DNA of 64,000 bases. It comes from Gonapodya prolifera JEL478 (lineage: Eukaryota > Monoblepharomycota > Monoblepharidomycetes > Monoblepharidales > Gonapodyaceae). This document shows, piece by piece, positions 54,815 to 64,000 of this stretch. The notes beneath the pieces were generated by a model. The model searched no databases, was not told where the DNA came from, and worked only from the letters and a program-made list of their open reading frames with translations. The position numbers and the translations under genes were made by a program. The stretch lies in NCBI GenBank assembly GCA_001574975.1, contig KQ965748.1, positions 251,334 to 315,333 of the forward strand, in the 5' to 3' direction. The first letter of the stretch is position 1, and each line of letters starts with the position of its first letter.

Positions 54815-57305
54815 GTCGGTGCTAAGGAACAGCAACGTATCGCTGATGTCGCGGTCTCAAGGTTTCCAAGATTTGTCTTGGCATGATGAGCTATGGCATC
54901 AAGGAGTGGGCAGGCGATTGGGTCTTGACGGAGGAAGAGGCGCTACCGGTCATTGGGAAAGCGGTTTGTAGAAGCGAGGGCTTCGATTCATTGTGGCTTT
55001 GGTACTGATTATGCCTCACCGCACTACTCTGTTTGTCATCTGATAGTTGGAACTCGGCATCAATTGTACGTTGCTCTCAGAGATTCGCAGGCTCAAATAT
55101 TCCTAAAATGGCACGTTTTCATTTGATGTTCAGTCTGGGATACCGCAAACGGTTCGTAACTCCTTGATTCGTGGTGCTACGATTCCCTTTATTAACACTT
55201 TTCTACTTTATACTTCCTACGATAACCAGTGTACAGGTCAGAACACCAAAAAGCTAACAAAGACATTGTCCTTCTGAACTCACCCGACTCGGCTTTGCAG
55301 CAACGGAGTCTCGGAAACAATCACGGGAAACGCGTACGCGTGATTCCATCTGTCCAGCAAGCTCTTTTACTCATAACTGCCCCCCTCGCCGAACAACAGG
55401 ATCAAGAAGTTCAACATCCCACGCGACCGTATCGTCATCGCCACCAAAGTCCGCGGGTCTGCTCACCCTGATTGTAAATATTCACGCTGCTCCACAAAGA
55501 GCGATTCGGTCACGGGATCTCCATCTCCTAAATGTTAGAAATCACGTACTCGTCCTTTGGTAAACCTCCTAGACCAGGATGGATTGACAAGAACAGAGCC
55601 GGATTAAGCCGAAAGGTAAATTGCGCAAGTTCAGTTGCTTCGTTATGTACAGACACTTGATGGCTGCTATTCTCCATACTAGTGCATTCTTCAAGAAGTG
55701 GAGGGAAGTCTTGAGAGGCTTGGTGAGATTCTTGTTTTCAATGTAACTGATCGACATAGCGAGATCCTCAATTGCAATATTCGATCTTCATCGGAATTGA
55801 TCAGGTATTGACTAGAACGTGGGTCGCTACCAAACTTGTGGTATTTTTTTCCATAATTGTCTTCTCTCTGGCCGTTTAGTATCGACCTGTACCAAATTGA
55901 CGGGTGAGACACGACTATCCATTCATTTGCAAACTGAATATGTGACCCCCGAATTCACAATATTAACAAACGCATTCCGTGGTGCTTCGAATTACAACGA
56001 ACAGCTGGGACTACGACGTCCCCATCGAAGAGACCATGTCGACGCTTCATGATCTTGTTAGGGTGGGTGATGAGGTCTTACTTTTTATTCCAAAGAATAT
56101 ACATAACAGACGTTTCGCCCGCACTTTTGCTTCAATAGATCGGAAAAGTCCGCTACATTGGTGTGAGTTCCATGTATGGTGAGTACCCGCGTCTTCCTGG
56201 TTCAGGATTTCAAGTAGTGATCATGCCGCTATGACGACGCCGACGTTTAGCGTGGCAATTCTCCAAGGCTCAGTACACGGCCAAGATGAACGGATGGGAG
56301 ACGTTTGTCAGCATGGTGAGACCCACCTTTGCACCTGTGTTTGTGCGCCCATGGAACGAAATAAATTAATCCGCCTCTCATAGCAAAACCTGTACAATCT
56401 GACTTACCGGTGAGTTCAATGTTAGCTTGGCGTAACTTCGCCTTGGTCTCACAAGATTGACTACCTGTGCTATTTGCAAAGCGAAGAGGAACGTGAAATG
56501 ATTCCAGTCAGTTTCTGATTATGATGATGTTCACGTCTGCACCACAAACTGAGCTTCGATCTTCGGTGTACCTCCAACAGATGCTTCAGGACTTGGGTGT
56601 CGGAATGTAAGGGTCTCTTAGTGCTGCCCCACTCTCTGTACTCCGTTTGACCAAATCCGTGACCAAATCCTCTAAACAGGATCCCATGGTCCCCCCTCGG
56701 TACGAGTTTACTCCTCGTTCCTTGCCGCTCCTTATCGCACCGTCCTCCTTTGAAACTATGCCCCTTCAGCCGCTGGCCTCTTGACGGGCAAGATTCGCGG
56801 CACGCAACGGGAGAAGCGCTCTCAGCAACAGTTCAAGCCGAACGAAGTGACGGAGCAGATTATTGACCGGACCATCGCGACGGCGGAGAAGAAGGGGATT
56901 TCCCCGAGTCAGGTTGCTCTTAGCTGGATGTGAGTCTTGGTGCAGACATTACCTTTTGCCCTTGACAACCAAACGCCAACTTGCGTATTCGCAGGTACAC
57001 GAAGAAGTTTGTTCACAGTCCCATTGTCGGTGAGTCGTTCAACTCTTCCCATTACATATGGGGCTAGCTTGTGCCTAAACACCGCATTTTTCACGTCCAA
57101 GGGATTTCCAAACTGAAGTACCTGTACGACGTCATCGGAGCTCTCGATGTGAAGCTCACAGAAGACGAGATCAAGTACTTAGAAGAGCGTGAGTTTTATC
57201 TCGCGCTGGCAACCTATTCGTCGGGACAGTCATAAACTTACTGTGATTGCTGCCTTTGACCCCATGCCAGCTTACCAACCCACTCGTGTTTTTGGGCATT
57301 ACTAG
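54778..57305 (+). CDS. Aldo/keto reductase (YakC / Kv-beta-like)
   Basis: Many exons. The first clear one (54778-54805) reads VRLGNTGLK and joins to VSKICLGMMSYGIKEWAGDW, LEEALPVIGKA-type helix, LELGIN, FWDTAN and SNGVSETITGN. Then come IKKFNIPRDRIVIATKVRGS, SIDLYQID, WDYDVPIEETMSTLHDLVR, GKVRYIGVSSMY, AWQFSKAQYTAKMNGWETFV, SMQNLYNLTYREEEREMIP, MLQDLGVGMIPWSPLAAGLL, SPSQVALSWMYTKKFVHSPI and VGISKLKYLYDVIGALDVKL, ending PTRVFGHY. FWDTAN contains the catalytic Asp, and the later Lys and His of the tetrad lie in IATKV and its following strand. It is a soluble NADPH-dependent reductase. The exon with the start codon, upstream of 54778, was not identified. Confidence 0.88.
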
Positions 57306-57612
57306 ATTCGACGGTCATTGGCAGTCGTTCTCGTTCATCTTTAAAAATACATCATAAAATCGAAACAGGAAATACAAACAGGAGTGTCTTCTCGCGTTTC
57401 ATTCGAGGACGAGTCTCTTGCTTTTTTAATGTCTCCGGATCGCGACGGCCGCTATAATCGTCAGTCCGTCCGACAAAGCGATAAGAGACGAGATTGGTCT
57501 CAACGGACATGCTTCGTTGCTTCCGCTTTTTTGGGAACACAGGCGACTTTCGGGAACGTACCGTATTTGTACAAGCACGGAGCGGTCGATACATGCGGGG
57601 GTTGCGGTGCCA
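57306..57612. other. Convergent 3' region, no gene seen
   Basis: Nothing was recognised between the reductase stop and the ankyrin pseudogene. Confidence 0.45.
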
Positions 57613-58809
57613 TCACGCCCTCGCTCCACTTTCGTCTTCTATCAATGCCGTGGTCTCGTCATCGCACCACGCCATCACGCAAGAACATTCCCCATACATG
57701 CGCTTTCGGGGAGGCATGCGGTACATGACAGTGCTCAACACCAAATACATCTCGGCGTCTTCATCAGCCCATGCACAGTCAAGAGCCGTCATGCCCTCAC
57801 CATCCCGTAAAGTCGCGTTAGCCCTTGCGGCGAGCAGAACACGCACGCGGTCAAAATGGCGCGCCTCGCACGCCATGTGCAGCGGTGTGCTGCCCCGGTT
57901 GTTCGCCAAGTCGATCCCCTCGGCGTACGAGGTAGCGTCGACGAGGATGTCGAGTGATCTGAGCGACAAGTGTTCCGCCGTGGTGGAGCGCCGTGTTGCC
58001 CCCAGCGTCCCTTGCAAGTGGGTCTGCGCCAAAAGAGAGGAGTACTTGGAGGCAGGTTGCCGAGTTGCGACTCGCGGCAACCATGAGCGGCGTCGTGCCG
58101 GTGATGTCGGGGATGTCGCGGTCGGCACCGGCGTCCAATACGAGCTCGAGGTCAGCTGCTACAAGATCCGGGCGGCGACGGAGGAGGTACATGAGTGCAG
58201 TGGCGCCGAACACGTCTCGGGCGTTGAGAGGGAGGTCTTGAATGGCCACCAAACTGGTTATGGCGTGGTTGTTGCGGTGGCGGCATGCAAGCATCAAAGC
58301 AGTCTGGCCTGCCGCGTTGGTGAGTGTTGGGTCCGCTCCTCCTCCGAGGAGGGTGTCAAAGATGCGGGCGCTCCGGGGACAGTGCGGGGAGAAGTAAGGC
58401 ACATGTGACAGTGCATGCGTGAGTACTGTTGTGCCAGTGGCGCAGGTGGCATTGGCATTGGCGCCGATGCTAGTAGGATGGTGACGACATCTTCGCTTTC
58501 TTTCCAGCTTGCGTGCATGAGGGGCGTCCTGCCATCTTTGTCTGCGGCATCGACGCTGCATCGGCCCCGGCAGAGAGAAGTGTTCGCATTGCACGAGCGT
58601 CCCCTGTCCTAGCGAAATAGACCATGCATTGGGTGATTGCAGCGGGGGTTGTACAGCGAGATGCGGTCTGGTTCTGTATGGTGAGTGAGCAGCAGACGAA
58701 CAATATGGGTGTGTTCATGTCTTGCTGCCATTTTGAGCGCGGACATTCCGTGGAATGGCAATCGGCGGGAATCACCGTCCAGGTCCACGGAGTCCGGTCT
58801 GAACGTCAT
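57613..58809 (-). pseudogene. Ankyrin-repeat protein with several frame breaks
   Basis: The minus strand contains, in order but in changing frames, GMSALKMAARHEHTHIVRLL, MVYFARTGDARAMRTLLSAG, GRTPLMHASWKESEDVVTIL, IFDTLLGGGADPTLTNAAGQ, TALMLACRHRNNHAITSLVA, ATALMYLLRRRPDLVAADLE, TTPLMVAASRNSATCLQVLL, GGNTALHHG, then LSLRSLDILVDATSYAEGI, STPLHMACEARHFDRVRVLL and MTALDCAWADEDAEMYLVL. At least four frame changes fall inside or between ankyrin units, with no room for introns. A possible ATG is at 58809. It is probably a pseudogene of the same broad family as the one at 23.6-25.2 kb, although that one has an F-box-like start and this one shows none. Confidence 0.7.
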
Positions 58810-59160
58810 TGTCGGATTGAATCACGGGGCAGTTTTCGCCTTTAATTCGGTGTTTGTCTAGCTTCAAATATGACGTTGCGATGCAGAGCCCAAATTTGAT
58901 TTGTAAGAAATGGTCTCTGTGTGTAAAATCTAGATACCACTACCAGAATCCTAGTCATAGTGGTATGTGGATATTGAAAAGCCCGGTCTCGGAGCATCGC
59001 TTCATTTTATGTAACCCTCGACCGTCAAAACGAAAACGAAAAACTTTAACCCTTAGTGCAACGTTCACACCCTTCAAACCTGATACATTCGTTTAGCAAA
59101 ATGGTGTGGTAACACAAACACACCATACTCACTTCTCCTCTCACTCATTCGAACGTTGCA
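58810..59160. other. Intergenic, no gene seen
   Basis: AT-rich sequence with no recognisable coding content. Confidence 0.45.
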
Positions 59161-61424
59161 TCACACACCTCTCGCACGAGCCTCCCTCGTCAAACGAGCG
59201 ATTTCGAGGAAAGCAAGCACAGTTGTGTGAGCATCTTCCGCCCCGGAGTGGGCGCGGAAGCGGGGCAGGCTCAGTGCTTTTGCCAACTGGCAAGGGAGCT
59301 TGGAGCTTGGTGTGGCATCTCAGAAGATGTCATCGCTTTCCACTTACCACCTGAAGCTTCATTGTCCTGTGAACATCCTGTCCTTGCATTGCTCGTGCCA
59401 TCTCACCAACGTCAAAAACCAATGTGGTACTGGGAGGAATGTTCGTGATTCAATAAGCGCAAGACACTTTTGCAAGAGGAGAATCACTTGCCATGGGTCG
59501 CGAACTGCCGCCTTCATCAACGCGAAGACTGTCTTCAGGTGTATGCCAACAATCGTGCACGCAGCAAGAATTGCAAAGTCGGCCCCAAGGTTTTGCCCCA
59601 CAAGTGCAAATTGCCTGACACTGATTCCTGAAATTCGCTGGAAGGTCACTCCCTGGCCCGGCTGCCGCTTCTTGCGTGATCCTCCGCCCTGAATGAACCT
59701 TCCAACCATTTGCAAGCCAACTTCCGAAGCAAAGTCTTGAACCATTTCCTCGACTCCTTCCACTAACCCCATGACGATGCCTCCCTTCCTAAAAATCAAC
59801 TCGCATACGTGCGCTGGAATATCTTGGATGGATCGGGGCCACTGCGTGAGACGGAGGCAACGGTACATTGGGGTAGTCACCGAGCGTGACGATTTGTTTC
59901 TTCTTCAACAGCTCCAGGATGTGTTCCCGAGTTACGACGAGCTTTGTAGTGGTTTGCCCTGTTCGGCAATCGTACGTCGTCCAGCCGATTTGTTTGACGG
60001 GCTTATCTGGGTTGTACTCCAGATCGAAGCTTTGGATCAAGTTGTTCGAGCCTGGTTTGCAATAGCCCTCCGCTTTCCTGAGCAGGGCTTCCGATTCCCT
60101 TGGCCTATCCGTTGCGGAGCAAGGCCGCACAGGGTCGATCGTGCAACCGCAAATAGTCATGCACAGCGGGGAACACGCGCATGTTGGAGCAGAGGAAAGT
60201 GAGATCGTGGGAAATTGGTGGCACGACATTTCCTAGCGCTACGGTGTACGTGGACGCTGTCGGGAGCAAGCAGATATGGGTCTTAATTGTCGCGGCGGGG
60301 TTGGAACGCACCCCAATGTTGTATGGTGGGTTGAGGTTCGACGGGGAGGGAAACGCGCGAGCCAATTTCGAGCGGAGGGTCGTACATATGCCATTGTTTG
60401 CGGGATCGAACTCGCCCACAACTGCCCACACGTCTTTCTTCTCGGCTGGCGGCGGGCACAGCAGGACTCGGACGATACCAGGGGTGAAGTCGGTGGTGCT
60501 GAACTGGTCAACGAGTTCTTGCGGGAGTTCGACGCTGAGGTAGACTATGTATTGGCAGGTGATCAGTTCGGGGAATGCAGCAAACATAATCGACCTGCGA
60601 AACGTACCCTCAATCGCGTGTAGCACCATCTTCAACGCATCCTCGTCCAACAAGACACTGCCATCTGCCGTCGTTCCGACCCTCGCTACGTCCCTCGCTC
60701 CGAGTGAAATGTGGCTGGAGGTGACCGCCACAGCCGTCTCCTCGTCGGCCTCGTCCAACTCGGCCGCCGCCGCACCGCGCTTCCTCGCCCCGCGCGCACT
60801 CGCATTGTCTTCCGCCGCCGCTGCGCTTCCACCTGCCGATTCTTGGCCCGCGGGAGTGGACGAGGCGGACGCCGATTCCGAGCTATTGGAATCGCTGTGG
60901 CCGGGCTGCGAGGACGCGGATGCACTCGGCCCGACGCGGCGCTTCTTCGGCGGTGGGGGAACGACGACGTCGGCATCGTTGAGCCTGGTAATGAGAAAGG
61001 AGAGGAGGGCCGCCAGGCTCTCCGCGCGGGCCAGCCTGCGGACCCGGTCCGCGAGAAAGTGGTGCTCGGTGGCCGACACATCGAGCTTTCGGAGCTGCAG
61101 AATGGCGTTGAGGAACACTCCGACAATCTCCGATCTTCTGCCTCCGACGGTTGCGGGGACGGTTGCGGCAGTGGTCGAGCCGGCGGATGCAGGATTCGAC
61201 CCAGATGCAGGTGCAGCGGTGGAGGTGGGAATGGGAGGGAGCAGGGTCGTAGAGGTGGCAGGAGACGGCGCCACGGGCGTCGACATGGCGCTCGAAGATG
61301 TGCCCGCGGTCGTGGCGCCGGTGGGCGTTGGGGGCGACGAGGCAGCTTCGGGCACCGCCGAGGAGGATGACGAGGAGGATACGGCACTGGCAAGCGAGAA
61401 AGTGGCCGCAATGATGTCCGACAT
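59161..61424 (-). CDS. DEDDh 3'-5' exonuclease-domain protein (Gfd2/YDR514C-like) with long N-terminal region
   Basis: The first exon from ATG 61424 gives about 430 residues: an Ala/Ser-rich start, LQLRKLDVSATEHHFLADRV, a KKRR patch, a low-complexity acidic stretch, then a folded region with FAAFPELITCQYIVYLSVEL, GIVRVLLCPPPAEKKDVWAV, VGEFDPANNGICTTLRSKLA, NLNPPYNIGVRSNPAATIKT and DLTFLCSNMRVFPAVHDYLR. A short intron joins to KPGSNNLIQSFDLEYNPDKP and VKQIGWTTYDCRTGQ, which is Exo I (DxE) in the Gfd2/YDR514C layout. Exo II is ALVGQNLGADFAIL. Exo III is LPRFRAHSGAEDAHTTVLAF. All four acidic residues and the His are present, so it should be an active exonuclease on RNA or DNA. The function of the N-terminal region is unknown. 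Splicing at about 60130 is uncertain, so two adjacent genes cannot be excluded. Confidence 0.65.
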
Positions 61425-62470
61425 AGCTAATTTGCGTTCTATTCTATAAAGAGTCGCGCTGTCGCGTTAGATTTCCTTTGGGGACCAACCGCGAAGGCGG
61501 ATATCCAGTCAGAGGCAGGAGGCGGGAGACGAGGGGCTTGGGTCCGCACAGCGGAGAGCAGAGCACCAGAGCAGTGCGCGGGGAGCGAGGAGTCCGAGGA
61601 TGGGTTCCCGACGGGGGAAGAGCGTGGAGTCAAGCGAGGACACACGGAGGTCGCTGAAGAGGAGCACACAAGAGAAGAGACGAGGGGCCGGGAAGGCCGG
61701 CGGAATTGAGTGATAGGAGGGTAATGCGCGGTTTCCGGTTCGCGCTAAGCGGAGAGCTGGCTGTCTGTTCGCAGTTGGGTTGCCTGGAGATTCGAGGGTG
61801 GCCGCTTTCTCCCTGACTCCCGCCTCCACCTGCAGGGTGCAATATCTTGGCCGAACTTTAATCAAACGCAGCGAAAGTCTCACAAGCTTTCTTTCTCATA
61901 AATTTACGCCTATGGCAAGCTGCCTGGCACGATTGGACGGGCGGCGTTATGATGTCACAAGTCCGTAGCGAGGGGCAGGAGCGGGCAGGCATCTTTACTC
62001 AGAGACAGCTTCACGTAGACAGCTTCACGTAGACGCCGCGAGCCAGCACCAGAGGCTTCGGACTAATATTTCCCATTGAATTTTAATTAGATTTTGCATG
62101 CATAGTCGAAATCCGCAGTATTGGGGGAGGTCACGCCACCATGCAAAAAGAAACCCAATCAAACCAACCCAAACCAGTGCGACACCCCAAACCAAATCGC
62201 AAGAACGCAAAAACCCGAAGAATGAAGCTCTCTCCTCCGATATCCTACTGGCTGCCCCGTTCGACCGTTCCCCGCTCCCTTGTCTGTCTCCCGCTCGCCC
62301 CCAGGCTTCCTCGAAGACACATAGCTCCATGGCGATGCAGTAAGCGGCGTTGTTAGGTGCGGTAGACTTCCCGGGTCCGTGTTCGGCTCCCGGCTTGCGA
62401 CCCGGGATCAAAGCCGCTACGAACGCTAGGTCGCTCCCTCCGAAGCTGCGTCCATGCCCTTGTCGCCGCT
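61425..62470. other. GC-rich promoter region and intergenic, no gene seen
   Basis: The first 400 bp upstream of the exonuclease start is GC-rich with open frames on the minus strand due to composition. A direct repeat of agacagcttcacgtag occurs at about 62003-62032. No gene was recognised. Confidence 0.45.
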
Positions 62471-62476
62471 CACTTT

Positions 62477-62923
62477 GTGGGCAAGAGTGAACACCCTTCG
62501 AGAGCTTGTACCAGGTGGACGGTCCTTAGCCATCATGCGCTCATCGAGGTCCTCTTTTCTCGCCTCACCCATGGAATGGTCTTCCTGGAAAAACGTATGT
62601 TCGAATCGAGTCGAAACCACGCGAAACACATCCTNNNNNNNNNNNNNNNNNNNNNNNNNNNNNNNNNNNNNNNNNNNNNNNNNNNNNNNNNNNNNNNNNN
62701 NNNNNNNNNNNNNNNNNNNNNNNNNNNNNNNNNNNNNNNNNNNNNNNNNNNNNNNNNNNNNNNNNNNNNNNNNCATTTTGAAGGGAAAATACCGCATGTG
62801 AGTCTCCTCAGCATTTGGCGACGATTGAGGAGTGTATTCTCATTGAAAACTGAATGTCATTGGTTCTTCAGTTCTCGTTCAAAGACTACTGCGGCACGCC
62901 ACTCAACATATTCACCTCCACCT
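62477..62923 (+). CDS. Unknown gene end, interrupted by an assembly gap
   Basis: Before the gap the plus strand reads HHALIEVLFSRLTHGMVFLE and KRMFESSRNHAKHI. After it HFEGKIPH ends at a GTGAGT donor, and an acceptor ttcttcag joins to FSFKDYCGTPLNIFTST with a stop at about 62923. No family was recognised and the start is unknown. Confidence 0.35.
62635..62773. other. Assembly gap (139 N)
   Basis: A run of N. True length is unknown. Confidence 0.99.
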
Positions 62924-63139
62924 GATAAATGGTACGGAGTATGCTCAGGGCGTAAAGTTGGTGCAATGAAGAGAGGGCAATGGCCGGTGGAGGAAGCAAG
63001 AACATTGTGAGTGGCTCCCCTGCAACCTGTTTGAGCTCAACCTCCCTCATAAGCTTCGCCTTTCCTCTTCACTCGAACCACCTTGCCACGGCGATGATGC
63101 GACGAATGCACCAGTTTTTCCATTGAAAGAATGTATTAA

Positions 63140-64000
63140 CTATTCCCATCGTTCATATACATTGCATTCCTCGAATACTGTAGAGCTTGCTGTCTGCATT
63201 GCCCATGACTTGGCTCTGCCACACCACCTGGTGGTGGCTGTCAACAGTTGAGATGTTCTCGAGGATGGACAACCACTCACCACACTTCCAATCGACTTTT
63301 TACCGAATCCCTCCTTTTGGGTTTCACTCAACGTGGATGGGTGATCAACCAATAATTGGGGCTGAGAGGATGGAGAATCAATGTCAGTTTTACTGATTAT
63401 GGCAGACAACAGTCACATGGCGTGCACTCACAGGTGAGCTACCAATCATTGGAGCGCTCTCGTGCATAACGGGAAGCTTGGTTCGAAGAAACTATTAAGT
63501 ACGTCGGTTAACAAGGGAAAAGGGATACACTCACAAATTCGCGCGAAGAAGAAATGGGAAGTGGTGCTCGTTCTTCAGTAGTCTGTTTGCGTTTGGTCGA
63601 AGATGTTGATCTTATTGAGCCCAGCTGATATTTAGAGGGTACAACAGTGTCGAACACACTTATCAGATCCTGTTGGAGCATTCGTGGTACTTCCAGCCTG
63701 CCGTTGAATGACTCGGTGGCACGAACCACAGCCAGAAGTTCTTCGACAAGTCTAAACGGACCACGAAGAACATAAACCAAATCATTGTATTCCCGATTCT
63801 GAAATTATTGTGCTCACTAACAGAACCACAGTTGTGAAAGTGAAGCGTTCGAAACCCAGGCACGTGTATTATCTCCTTTGAGCCATTTTCTAAACACCCG
63901 AAAAGTGAGAACAATGCAAAAACGAAGAGAATAACCGGTGAGCTTGGTGCCGGCGCCAGGTCCACCCGCCTTCCTTTCCACATTGGACGCGCTCGATTGG
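63140..64000 (-). CDS. Hypothetical protein, partial at right edge
   Basis: Minus-strand exons: 63.98-63.83 kb (EIIHVPGFRTLHFHNCG), about 63805-63537 (REYNDLVYVLRGPFRLVEEL, LAVVRATESFNGRLEVPRML, QQDLISVFDTVVPSKYQLG, ending ISSSREF at a GTGAGT donor) and 63.41-63.14 kb (LLVDHPSTLSETQKEGFGKK, SSTVFEECNVYERWE). Splice sites around the middle exon are good. No family was recognised and the 5' end lies outside the window. Confidence 0.4.

Noticed and set aside
60547-61449. Plus-strand frame of 300 codons rich in Ala and Ser
   Set aside because: It mirrors the Ala/Ser-rich first exon of the exonuclease gene on the other strand and has no domain of its own.

Overview
The window is nuclear DNA from an early-diverging fungus, most likely a chytrid-like zoosporic lineage. 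Genes are dense and on both strands, and are cut by many short GT-AG introns (about 45 to 300 nt). The gene set mixes fungal housekeeping genes with families common in early-branching fungi and scarce in yeasts: a BTG/Tob protein, CFIm25, an EED-like WD40 protein, a NEIL3-like glycosylase, and expanded F-box and ankyrin proteins. The lineage is inferred from gene content only. Because exons are short, most genes had to be put together across reading frames by splice signals and family conservation; exon limits are predictions.

Layout. 0-1 kb: start of a methyltransferase running off the left edge, then a small helical protein. 1.8-5.1 kb: a divergent oxidoreductase pair (MDR reductase and SDR dehydrogenase). 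6.4-7.6 kb: a cytochrome b5-domain protein. 7.9-8.9 kb: an F-box/LRR gene. 9.0-10.8 kb: TFIIB. 11.8-15.1 kb: the cohesin-loader subunit MAU2/SCC4. 15.2-16.5 kb: an F-box/LRR paralogue fragment and a small secreted Cys-rich protein. 17.0-18.4 kb: an EED/ESC-like WD40 protein. 18.8-25.2 kb: lineage-specific genes and a frame-broken ankyrin gene. 25.2-28.3 kb: an F-box/oxygenase-like fusion and a signal peptide-TM-SH3 receptor-like protein. 28.9-30.2 kb: BTG/Tob. 30.8-33.8 kb: an F-box/LRR gene and a disordered protein. 34.2-36.7 kb: ABCE1/RLI1. 36.7-41.0 kb: a tandem duplication of an HpcH/HpaI aldolase gene, one copy decayed. 41.1-44.1 kb: a coiled-coil gene, its decayed copy, and an AT-rich block between them. 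44.2-46.1 kb: an Fpg/Nei glycosylase with a SAP domain. 46.4-49.2 kb: an unknown gene and CFIm25/NUDT21. 49.5-50.3 kb: a centromeric histone H3 (CENP-A). 50.8-53.1 kb: a gephyrin-like molybdenum-cofactor enzyme. 53.2-54.8 kb: an Sfr1/Mei5-like recombination factor and an unknown gene. 54.8-57.3 kb: an aldo/keto reductase. 57.6-58.8 kb: a second frame-broken ankyrin gene. 59.2-61.4 kb: a DEDDh exonuclease of the Gfd2/YDR514C type. 62.5-64 kb: gene ends around an assembly gap and at the right edge.

Several genes act in chromosome biology: cohesin loading (MAU2), centromere identity (CENP-A), recombination (Sfr1-like), base excision repair (Nei/SAP), Polycomb-type chromatin (EED-like) and initiation (TFIIB). 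They are scattered among unrelated genes, so I read this as coincidence and not as an operon-like cluster. The observations most worth following are the long loop 1 of the CENP-A, the Val-2 Nei/SAP enzyme, the F-box/oxygenase-like fusion, the SP-Cys-TM-SH3 protein, microexons of 5, 11 and 24 nt, and the two duplications in which one copy is dying.
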